64,000 nucleotides of DNA from CAYWXK01 sp964462515 (GTDB lineage Bacteria; Planctomycetota; Phycisphaerae; Sedimentisphaerales; Anaerobacaceae): positions 1 to 64,000 of the forward strand of contig CAYWXK010000007.1 in the NCBI GenBank assembly GCA_964462515.1. Reading direction: 5' to 3'. A model generated the notes under the pieces. It did not search any database and was not told the DNA's origin. It was given only the letters and a program-made list of their open reading frames with translations. Every line of letters begins with the position of its first letter. The stretch's first letter is position 1. Below, piece by piece: positions 39,940-47,610 of the stretch. The position numbers and the translations under genes are program-made.

Positions 39940-41388
39940 TTATATATGCACAACCTTTATTCCTGCCAGTTGGCAATAGGCCTTAAAGCCCGGTTCTAAG
40001 TTGCCATAAATAAAGAGTTGATGGAAGCCCTTTGTATCGCGCGAGTCGGCCATATCGTCCAGCTCAAGCTCAACGGAGGTTCGGCAGCCGCCTGATGGCG
40101 GCGTGTCGATGTTGCCAACCACCTTACCCGTGCCGAGAATAATTGTGCCGGGGCCTTCAAATTTCATAATCGTTGCCTTCTGGCCGATTCGCCACAACAC
40201 CTGCGGCGCAACGCCGGTAGTCGATTCAGAGTGACATCGCAGAATAAACGGCTCAGCAGGTTTATCGAACCCATCGAGTTTTGTCGGGCAGGAGCAGTGA
40301 GCACCCATCAGCGTGTTATTGACTGTATTTGGCGCCGGGTCCTGCATAAAACCGGGCCGGTCGAACAATAGACTTGTCAGCCGCAGAGAAATGGCGGAAT
40401 TCCAATCGGCCTCGCACGCTCCAACCGAACCTTCGTCATTTAGCTTAAGCCACGCAATACAGGGCGGGCAGGGAATCAGCCGGCTCTCAACCAAAGGCAG
40501 GCAGTCCACCGAGATACCCTGGCAGCTCTCTGCCTCCATAATCCGCTTTGCAGCAATATAGTTTTTGGCGGCGTTGAGGATGTCCTGCTTTGTCGGCTCG
40601 ACAATTTTTTTGGCGTTCTTGGTATAGTAATCGGCGATGGCCCGCACCTGGTCAGTTTCCTCAACTTTTTTGAACTCCTCCGGGAAGCGGTTACGCGGGA
40701 TGTAATGAAGCGTCGTGCCGATGACCTCAAGCTTTTTGTCCTCAACCTTATCGCCGGCCAAAACGCACAGTCGGGTATTTTTCATCTCCGACGCCGTTTT
40801 GAACATCTTGAGTCCGAATGTAAGCCAATCGACATCCTGCGTTGCAGCGACATACACGCCGTCGATGTTGCGTGTGCCCTGAAGGTGGCCGGTGAACGAT
40901 GTCCCCATCGGACTGAACACAATCACAGGGACCTTCCCGCGGTTCTTGCTGATATTGTCAATATGCGGCCAGGACTGATTTAAGCTCATACTAACTAACA
41001 CCAGGCCATCAGGCGGCTGCTTATTAACCTGCTCGATGAAACTATTGACATCAGTATCGGTATCGAGCGGCTCAGATCTGACCTCAAGCTGGATTGCGAA
41101 TTTTTCGGCGGCATCTTTGAGGGTCTTGGTGTAGTCGGCCTGCCTGGCCTTTATGTCGTAAGCAGCACCGGGCCAGCCCATCCAGTATCCATCGACATTC
41201 GGCCGAATAAATACCGCCTGCACAACCGGTTTTTTGCCGGATGTCGCCTCGGCAGCAAACAGCGATGAGGCAAAATCAAATAGACCCATCTTCATAGCCA
41301 ACCCAAAGGTGCCGGCTGATGCCAGAAAATTGCGGCGACTTAACATTAAAGGACAAGTTGATTTGTTACAGGTAATGCTGGTTTGCAT
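39940..41388 (-). CDS. Tat-exported L-fucose/arabinose isomerase-like protein, copy 2
   Basis: The paralogue of the gene at 38124-39569 starts most plausibly at ATG 41388 (MQTSITCNKSTCPLM), although the frame is open to 41418. It has the Tat motif SRRNFLASAGTFGLA and the same two-domain FucI/AraI-like body. Divergence from copy 1 is confined to the N-terminal half (for example SMSLNQSWPHID against IMSFDRWSHID). From about residue 220 on, the proteins are almost identical and so is the DNA. Two copies could be specialised for different sugars or simply raise dosage. Confidence 0.82.
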   Translation of the reverse strand: MQTSITCNKSTCPLMLSRRNFLASAGTFGLAMKMGLFDFASSLFAAEATSGKKPVVQAVFIRPNVDGYWMGWPGAAYDIKARQADYTKTLKDAAEKFAIQLEVRSEPLDTDTDVNSFIEQVNKQPPDGLVLVSMSLNQSWPHIDNISKNRGKVPVIVFSPMGTSFTGHLQGTRNIDGVYVAATQDVDWLTFGLKMFKTASEMKNTRLCVLAGDKVEDKKLEVIGTTLHYIPRNRFPEEFKKVEETDQVRAIADYYTKNAKKIVEPTKQDILNAAKNYIAAKRIMEAESCQGISVDCLPLVESRLIPCPPCIAWLKLNDEGSVGACEADWNSAISLRLTSLLFDRPGFMQDPAPNTVNNTLMGAHCSCPTKLDGFDKPAEPFILRCHSESTTGVAPQVLWRIGQKATIMKFEGPGTIILGTGKVVGNIDTPPSGGCRTSVELELDDMADSRDTKGFHQLFIYGNLEPGFKAYCQLAGIKVVHI

Positions 41389-41532
41389 TGTGATTACTCC
41401 TTCATTGTTAATTTCCATTGGTCTTTTGACAAAACAAAGGTTAGCAGGATTTTACTACATCCTGACCACCATAAGCAAGAGAATAATCCTTTCGGCTTGT
41501 AAATGGGAGTGCTTCGAGTTTATAGGTAAAGA

Positions 41533-41621
41533 AAGTGGCACGGCCATCTTGGCCGTGTTTCGTGGAACGGCCATCCTGGCCGTGTCTGGTCTTCACGGGC
41601 TGGAAGCCCGTGCCACGTCGT
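41533..41621. repeat. REP-like hairpin cluster
   Basis: Three palindromes lie in a row: GGCACGGCCATCTTGGCCGT, AACGGCCATCCTGGCCGT and CACGGGCTGGAAGCCCGTG. Such hairpins are typical REP elements spread by Y1 transposases. A similar CACGGCCATCAAGGCCGTG lies inside the damaged transposase gene (about 34083-34101). The cluster is upstream of dapB and contains no gene. Confidence 0.75.
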
Positions 41622-41726
41622 GTGAAAATAATCTACCTACAAAGATGAATCACACTCTTGTAAATCCTCATCGCAATAGTTATATTTTCACCTGTTGTTC
41701 GTAACGAAAAATAAAGGAAGCAAAAA

Positions 41727-42527
41727 ATGAAAAATAAACTCGTAGTTGTGGGTGCAGCCGGCCGAATGGGCAGCCGAATCATCGCATTAGCAGCCGAATC
41801 CGGCCAGTTCGATATTCTTGCTGCGGTAGAAAGAGCCGACCACCCTGACATCGGCAAAGATGCTGGTGTTGTCGCAGCCGCCGGGCTGCTTAATATAAAA
41901 TTGGCTGGAACATATCCTGAAACAGGAGCCGATGTAGCGATAGATTTTTCGCAGCCGAATGCAACCATAAAAACAGTTGACTGGTGCCTTAAAAATAAAA
42001 TTGCTCTCGTGGCAGGCACAACAGGCTTGAATGACCAGCAGCGAGAAAAGATAAAAGCCGCCTCTGCAAAAATTCCTGTTCTCTATGCAACCAATATGAG
42101 CGTGGGAATGAACGTGCTATTTAACCTGGCCGGCAAAGTCGCAGCGATGTTAGGCGACCAATACGATATAGAGATAATCGAACAGCACCACCGCTTCAAA
42201 AAAGACTCACCAAGCGGCAGCGCCCTTACTTTAGCAGAAAATATCTGCAAAGCGACCGGCAGAGACTTCCCCAGCTCCATCACTTACGGCAGGTCCGGCA
42301 AAGACGCCCTGCGGCAAAAAGGTGCTATCGGCATCCACGCAATTCGCGCCGGCGACATCGTGGGTGTTCATTCGGTAATCTTTGGCACGCTCGGCGAAAC
42401 AGTTACTCTAAATCACACCGCCCACAGCCGGGACACCTTTGCCCGCGGCGCACTTCGAGCCGCAAACTGGCTTGTTAGGAAAAAACCCGCCCTTTATTCA
42501 ATGGCCGATGTGCTGGGGCTAACCTGA
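41727..42527 (+). CDS. dapB: 4-hydroxy-tetrahydrodipicolinate reductase
   Basis: DapB makes tetrahydrodipicolinate for lysine and diaminopimelate synthesis using NAD(P)H. The 266-aa product has the nucleotide-binding motif VVGAAGRMGSRI (8-18), AIDFSQPNA (71-79), VAGTTGL (95-101), and the catalytic segment IEQHHRFKKDSPSGSAL with His154, His155 and Lys159. GDIVGVHSVIFGTLGETVTL is the C-terminal signature. Normal length, good GGAAG ribosome-binding site, no neighbouring lysine genes. Confidence 0.97.
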   Translation: MKNKLVVVGAAGRMGSRIIALAAESGQFDILAAVERADHPDIGKDAGVVAAAGLLNIKLAGTYPETGADVAIDFSQPNATIKTVDWCLKNKIALVAGTTGLNDQQREKIKAASAKIPVLYATNMSVGMNVLFNLAGKVAAMLGDQYDIEIIEQHHRFKKDSPSGSALTLAENICKATGRDFPSSITYGRSGKDALRQKGAIGIHAIRAGDIVGVHSVIFGTLGETVTLNHTAHSRDTFARGALRAANWLVRKKPALYSMADVLGLT

Positions 42528-42612
42528 AAACTTAAAGCTTAAAGTGCAAATCTAAAAACTGATGAATTCCACAGTTTTACACTTTCAAATTTAGACTTTC
42601 AGCTTCCCTTTC

Positions 42613-44463
42613 TTAATGTTCCTCCAGCCAATGAAATGCAATAATAGCAAAGTCTTTGAAATTCACGATGCAGTCACCGTTTATATCGCCGGCGACAATG
42701 GTTTCGCAAGGCGGCTCGCCAAAGTATGATTTGCTCGCCTCGCTTGTGCCGCCATAAGCTCCCATATTGATAATCCCGCCATTTGGAAACGGCTCTAAAC
42801 CGATAGGACTTGCAGGGTCTCCTGCATCAATGCACAAACTCGTCACCTCGTCCTTCGTCCATCGTCCCTCGTTTGCATCCCATCTGCCTGCCTGAGATTT
42901 CAAATGATAATCGCCATCAACCCAGAAGTCGTCATTTACGTCGCTTGGTGTTCCATTGTGGTCCCAATAGCCCGACTGAGCAAAACATGGGTCAACATTA
43001 ATGTTACCTTTGCCCCAGTTGAGCGTACTGTTGACGTCCACAAATACTCCTTGTGGCCCACCTTCGATGTCGCTGTAGCTGAGGGTCGTTGTTGTCGTAA
43101 CTAAATCCCCATGATCCTCCCAATAACTACGTAAGGCAACTTCATGCCCGTGTGTAGCCGTGTTACCCCACATAATGCAGTTTGTGAGTATTGGACTGCT
43201 GTAAGCGGAGCTACACATCCCACCACCCAGGATGGTGGCTGAGTTACCGCTGAAGGTGCAGTTGGTCAGTGTGGGGCTGCAGAAACCGTTGTCCATCCCA
43301 CCACCACAATCCGCAGAGTTGGCGATAAAGGTGCATCCGGTGGAAGTCAGGCTACTGTCGCAGTTACTCACGCCTCCTCCGGCGCCTACAGCCTTGTTTC
43401 TGATAAACGTGCAGTTAGTCAGTGTCGGGCTTCCGCCAAAGTTGAACATGCCGCCGCCAGACCAAAATGTGGAGTTGCCGCTGAATGTGCAGTTTGTGAG
43501 CTTCGGGCTGCTATTGAAATTGTCCATTCCGCCGCCAGCGGCATCGTTCCAATTCCCACTAAACGTGCAGTTGGTCAGCGTCGGGCTGCAGTCCCAGTTG
43601 TACATTCCTCCTCCACCTTGGCCCGACCAGTTCTGGTTGAGCACACAGTTAGTCAGAATCGAGTCGCTGTTGAACTCGTTACACATTCCGCCGCCCATGT
43701 ATTCAACTGAGTTACAGATAAAGGCGCAGTTAGTAAGGATTGGGCTACTGTGGTCGCAGTGCATCCCGCCGCCATTGAATGCAGAGTTCCAGATGAGCGT
43801 CAGGTTGTTCAGAGTTGGGCTGGAAGCGTTGTTGTAAATCCCCCCGCCTTCGGTTTGATGAGCTTCCCATAACCCATCGGCATTGCCACCTGTGACGGTG
43901 AACCCATCGAGAACAGATGTTGGGTCGGCGTGATGGCTTGTCACCACGTTATAGCTGTTTTCGGCCCGGGTAGGCTCGGTCAGTAAATCACACGGGTCAT
44001 TTACATCGACGTCGTTGCCATCAAGGTCGCCGCTGAGGATTGTTTTGTATAGGTCGATATTCCGATTATTAGGGTCCGGCTGGCCGAGGCCTGCATAGCC
44101 GCCGTTGACAGTAACGCCATTTTTGAGTTGGAACGTGGCCTTTCTGTCACCTGGTGTAACTCCCACTCCTTGGTCGGTTTTGTAGATTCCCTCCGCTATC
44201 CGGATTTCGACCGGCTTTGGCAAAGAATTGGCATCGGCTAAGGCATCCTGGAGGTAGTTGTAGGCATCGGCCCAGCTTGAGCCATTATTCAAGCCATTGG
44301 CATCGTCATCGACGTAAATGATTTTTCCTGCTGCGATTGCAGGGGCTGCAAAGACAAATATCAGAATTATAGAAGACCATGTGTGCAGCAGTGGCAGACG
44401 CCACGCCGTGTGCCAGTATCCTACTGTGGTCAGCAAGGTTACAAAATTTTTTCTGCCGCTCAT
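42613..44463 (-). CDS. Secreted right-handed parallel beta-helix protein with dockerin-like C-terminus
   Basis: From ATG 44463 (GGAAGGTGG ribosome-binding site upstream) the roughly 616-aa product has a signal segment (WSSIILIFVFAAPAIAAG). The opening YVDDDANGLNNGSSWADAYNYLQDAL is typical of beta-helix surface proteins. About ten imperfect repeats of the type GGGMxNxxSSPTLTNCTFSGN (about 210-450) follow, forming helix turns. The tail, AGDINGDCIVNFKDFAIIA and then FHWLEEH, is a dockerin-like calcium motif common at the C-termini of Phycisphaerae exported proteins. It may sort or anchor the protein. It may bind or cleave polysaccharide, but no lyase residues can be assigned. Confidence 0.88.
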   Translation of the reverse strand: MSGRKNFVTLLTTVGYWHTAWRLPLLHTWSSIILIFVFAAPAIAAGKIIYVDDDANGLNNGSSWADAYNYLQDALADANSLPKPVEIRIAEGIYKTDQGVGVTPGDRKATFQLKNGVTVNGGYAGLGQPDPNNRNIDLYKTILSGDLDGNDVDVNDPCDLLTEPTRAENSYNVVTSHHADPTSVLDGFTVTGGNADGLWEAHQTEGGGIYNNASSPTLNNLTLIWNSAFNGGGMHCDHSSPILTNCAFICNSVEYMGGGMCNEFNSDSILTNCVLNQNWSGQGGGGMYNWDCSPTLTNCTFSGNWNDAAGGGMDNFNSSPKLTNCTFSGNSTFWSGGGMFNFGGSPTLTNCTFIRNKAVGAGGGVSNCDSSLTSTGCTFIANSADCGGGMDNGFCSPTLTNCTFSGNSATILGGGMCSSAYSSPILTNCIMWGNTATHGHEVALRSYWEDHGDLVTTTTTLSYSDIEGGPQGVFVDVNSTLNWGKGNINVDPCFAQSGYWDHNGTPSDVNDDFWVDGDYHLKSQAGRWDANEGRWTKDEVTSLCIDAGDPASPIGLEPFPNGGIINMGAYGGTSEASKSYFGEPPCETIVAGDINGDCIVNFKDFAIIAFHWLEEH

Positions 44464-44635
44464 TTTCCACCTTCCTTTCCTTTTGTTCAGGAAAAGATAA
44501 ACCACCATTTACGGAACAACCGTAACCTGAAACAATAGGCTTGCATCACCGCGTTTATTTATATCAAGTGTAGCCAATTGAAAAAGAAATGTCAAGAAAA
44601 TTATAAGACTAAAGTGCAGATTTGCTTGAAAATAA

Positions 44636-44735
44636 ATGCCGCCTTTTTGCCACAAAGGCACCAAGACACTAACATTTTTTGTTATCTTTTTTTATCTTCG
44701 CGCCTTTGTGCCTTCGTGCCTTCGTGGCTGTCAAA
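44636..44735. repeat. GCCACGAAGGCAC filler element forming the 3' end of kbl
   Basis: The phrase GCCTTTGTGCCTTCGTGCC (44702-44720), with the inverted TTGCCACAAAGGCACCAAGA (about 44647-44666), is a hairpin-forming member of the family also seen at about 9998-10018, 22275-22300 and 22850-22910. Here it codes for the last residues of the ligase. Confidence 0.75.
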
Positions 44736-45907
44736 TCCTCTTTGACCTCGCCGATTTTCTCGATGGCAAAGTCCAAATCCTCTCTGGTATGGGCTGCCGA
44801 TATTTGTATGCGAATCCGCGCAGCATCCTTGGGAACCACAGGATAAGAAAAACCTATGACGTAAACGCCTTTTTCGAGAAGCTTATCTGCCATTTGTTGG
44901 GCCAGGGCTGCATCGCCCAGCATAATCGGCACAATCGGATGTTCACCAGAGATAACATTCAAGCCTATCCTGCCGATTTGCTCTCTGAAATATCGGGTAT
45001 TGTCCATCAGCTTGTCGCGCAAAGCGGTGGACTTAGACAATATGTCCAGCACTTTTATGGAGGCAGCGACAATAGCGGGTGCAAGTGTGTTTGAAAAAAG
45101 ATACGGACGAGAACGCTGACGCAGAAGCTCGATGATTTCTTTTCGTCCGCTGGTATAACCACCGCTTGCGCCGCCCAGTGCCTTGCCGAGAGTCCCGGTA
45201 ATAATATCCACGCGGTCCATAACCGAATGATGCTCAGGTGAACCCCTGCCGCGTCTGCCCAAAACACCTACGCCGTGCGAATCATCTACCATTACCATCG
45301 CATCGTATTTCTCTGCAAGCTCGCAGATATTGTCGAGCCTGGCAATTTTCCCATCCATTGAGAAAACGCCGTCCGTTGCAATCAGACGGAATCTTGCAGA
45401 TTTGGCCTGCTGGAGTCTATCCTCCAGCTCTTCCATATCAGAGTTTTCAAAAACCAGCCTTTGAGCCTTGCACAGCCGTATGCCGTCGATAACGCTGGCG
45501 TGGTTTAGACGGTCGCTTATGACAGCATCTTCGGCGGCAAGTAAGGTTTCAAACAAACCCGTGTTAGCATCGAAGCAGGAGCAATAAAGTATGGTATCCT
45601 CGGTTCCCAGAAACTCGGATATTTTATTTTCCAGTTGCTTATGGATTTCCTGGGTTCCACAGATAAATCGAACAGAAGCTAAGCCATATCCCCATCTGTC
45701 ATAGCTATCTTTGGCTGCCTTAATTACCTCAGGATGATTGGCCAGTCCAAGATAGTTGTTTGCACACAGATTCAGAACCTTTTGTCCGCCTTGCACTTTT
45801 ATATTTGCACCCTGCCCACTTTCAATTATCCGTTCTGATTTGTAAGTGCCTGCCTGCGCCATATCGCTCAGCTCTTTGGTTATATGAGCTTTTATTGTCC
45901 CAAGCAT
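44669..45907 (-). CDS. kbl: 2-amino-3-ketobutyrate CoA ligase (glycine C-acetyltransferase)
   Basis: Kbl splits 2-amino-3-ketobutyrate with CoA into glycine and acetyl-CoA, the second step of threonine catabolism. The 412-aa sequence shows LCANNYLGLANHPEV, SCFDANTGLFETLL, LNHASVIDG (His137), VMVDDSHGVGVLG (Asp208) and the PLP-binding GTLGKALGGASGG (Lys242). The body ends at about residue 390 like other family members. The remaining 15-20 residues (TATKARRHKGAKIKKDNKKC) are encoded by a dispersed intergenic repeat that removed or passed the normal stop. tdh lies 39 bp upstream on the same strand. Confidence 0.95.
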   Translation of the reverse strand: MLGTIKAHITKELSDMAQAGTYKSERIIESGQGANIKVQGGQKVLNLCANNYLGLANHPEVIKAAKDSYDRWGYGLASVRFICGTQEIHKQLENKISEFLGTEDTILYCSCFDANTGLFETLLAAEDAVISDRLNHASVIDGIRLCKAQRLVFENSDMEELEDRLQQAKSARFRLIATDGVFSMDGKIARLDNICELAEKYDAMVMVDDSHGVGVLGRRGRGSPEHHSVMDRVDIITGTLGKALGGASGGYTSGRKEIIELLRQRSRPYLFSNTLAPAIVAASIKVLDILSKSTALRDKLMDNTRYFREQIGRIGLNVISGEHPIVPIMLGDAALAQQMADKLLEKGVYVIGFSYPVVPKDAARIRIQISAAHTREDLDFAIEKIGEVKEDLTATKARRHKGAKIKKDNKKC

Positions 45908-45946
45908 AAAACTCGCTCCTGATATTTGTCTTATCCAAAAGACAAT

Positions 45947-46972
45947 CTAACCTGTCCAGTCGAGGATTACTTTGCCCGACTGTCCTGACCGCATCACCTC
46001 AAATCCCTTCATATATTCAGTCCAATGGAAGTGATGAGTAATCAGAGGCGAAATATCCACGCCACATTGAATCAGCATTGTTACCTTATACCATGATTCA
46101 TACATCTGGCGCCCATAAATTCCTTTAATGGTAAGGCCGTTGAAGACCACATAATCCCAATCAATCGCCATTTGAGGCAGGATTCCAAGCAGAGCAATTT
46201 TGCCGCCGTGACACATATTGGTCAACATATCTCTAAATGCTTCGGGACTGCCTGACATCTCCAGCCCTACGTCAAAGCCTTCCTTCATTCCAAGCTCTTT
46301 GACCACATCTGGAATTTTCTCGTGCCTCACATCAACGGTCCTCGTTGCCCCCATTTTCTTTGCCAATTCCAGGCGATAAGGATTCACATCTGTAATCACA
46401 ATATGGCGTGCTCCGGCGTGCTTTACAACCGCGACGGCCATACAGCCGATAGGGCCGGCGCCGGTAATCAATATATCCTCACCCACCAAATCGAAGCTTA
46501 AAGCTGTATGCACGGCGTTACCAAAGGGGTCAAAACAGCTAAGCACATCGGTAGGTATATTAGGGTCGCAATACCATACGTTCGTAACAGGAATTGCCAG
46601 ATACTGGGCAAAGGCGCCGTCACGGTTCACACCAATCCCTTTGGGTTCTTTGCAAAGATGCCTTCGGCCTGCAAGGCAGTTCCGGCACCGACCGCAGACC
46701 AGATGACCCTCTCCGCTGACCAGGTCGCCTACTTTGAAATCATGGACATTACCGCCGATTTTCTCGATGACGCCGACAAACTCGTGTCCAATTATCAAGG
46801 GCAATTGGATTGTCCGTTTGGCCCAATCGTCCCACTCAAATATGTGAACATCGGTGCCGCAGATTGAGGTCTTCTGGATTCTAATCAAAACATCATTTAC
46901 GCTGATTTGAGGGACAGGAACATCTTCCAGCGATATACCTATCGTCGCCTTTTTTTTGACCAGAGCCTTCAT
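45947..46972 (-). CDS. tdh: L-threonine 3-dehydrogenase
   Basis: Tdh oxidises threonine to 2-amino-3-ketobutyrate with NAD+. The 341-aa zinc-dependent medium-chain dehydrogenase has catalytic Cys38 (TSICGTDVHIFEWDDW), His63-Glu64 (IIGHEFVGVIEKIG), and the structural zinc cysteines 93, 96, 99 and 107 (CGRCRNCLAGRRHLC). The NAD-binding motif is ITGAGPIGCMAVAVVKHAG. It forms an operon with kbl, 39 bp downstream. rpmH ends 118 bp upstream on the same strand. Confidence 0.97.
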   Translation of the reverse strand: MKALVKKKATIGISLEDVPVPQISVNDVLIRIQKTSICGTDVHIFEWDDWAKRTIQLPLIIGHEFVGVIEKIGGNVHDFKVGDLVSGEGHLVCGRCRNCLAGRRHLCKEPKGIGVNRDGAFAQYLAIPVTNVWYCDPNIPTDVLSCFDPFGNAVHTALSFDLVGEDILITGAGPIGCMAVAVVKHAGARHIVITDVNPYRLELAKKMGATRTVDVRHEKIPDVVKELGMKEGFDVGLEMSGSPEAFRDMLTNMCHGGKIALLGILPQMAIDWDYVVFNGLTIKGIYGRQMYESWYKVTMLIQCGVDISPLITHHFHWTEYMKGFEVMRSGQSGKVILDWTG

Positions 46973-47090
46973 TATTCTTTACCCCTCATTCAACAAGAAC
47001 GCTGCGCGTGCGGTAACCAATTCAATGCCGTCCACCGCCTGCAGAAAGAGACAGATATGCCCTTAGATTGGAGATAAGATTCAGGCAACC

Positions 47091-47231
47091 CTATCTTTTT
47101 TTACGGCGTTTGGCTTCGGCTCTGAAGCGGCGGCGCCTGCTAAGAATCTTGCGCCCGTCCTTGGTTCTCATTCGTGCCCGGAAACCGGACTTTCGTAACT
47201 TCTTAATCTTACTTTTACGATGGTTTTCCAT
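47091..47231 (-). CDS. rpmH: Ribosomal protein bL34
   Basis: A 46-residue, very basic protein is read from ATG 47231. It contains KSKIKKLRKSGFRARMRTKD and GRKILSRRRRFRAEAKRRKKR, the bL34 signature GFRARMxTxxGRxxLxxRRxxxR. The N-terminus is slightly diverged (MENHRKSK instead of MKRTYQPS). It is normally followed by rnpA and yidC near the replication origin; here no rnpA follows and the next gene on the strand is tdh. The short length hides it from ordinary ORF cut-offs. Confidence 0.95.
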   Translation of the reverse strand: MENHRKSKIKKLRKSGFRARMRTKDGRKILSRRRRFRAEAKRRKKR

Positions 47232-47610
47232 AAGTATCTACTGCTCTATTACCCTTGATTTGGGGTTTTGTCATTTGACGAGTAACAAACCCCTACTTCA
47301 ATAAAAAACTTTGCTTACTTACCATATCTTATAATCTTTTCCTAAGCTTATTGCACAAAGAATCCCGATATACCGGGATCCGATTTTGGTTTACAGCAGG
47401 CAATGTCCGTCTAACTCCCTTAATTACAAGCTCCTACGGAAATCTGCGAGACCGTTCTAATCCTTTTATTTCCTGTGAAAATTTTTTAAAAACTTCTTTT
47501 TTCCTATTGACTGCGCACTACCCCCAGCGTAGAATAAAATAAGCATTTCAAGTGAAAATAACACCGAGAGAAAAAACCGATTGGGTCGGCTGTTATTATG
47601 GAGGTAAAAA
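47232..47610. other. 380-bp divergent intergenic region between rpmH and the TPR operon
   Basis: The region must hold the divergent promoters of rpmH and the TPR-protein operon. An ATCCCG-ATATAC-CGGGAT hairpin is at about 47363-47380. No ORF or RNA gene is recognised. A GGAGG ribosome-binding site lies 9-10 bp before the ATG at 47611. Confidence 0.55.

Noticed and set aside
43232..43837. 201-codon open frame on the plus strand
   Set aside because: It is the antisense of the repeated beta-helix turns; its own repeats mirror those of the real gene.
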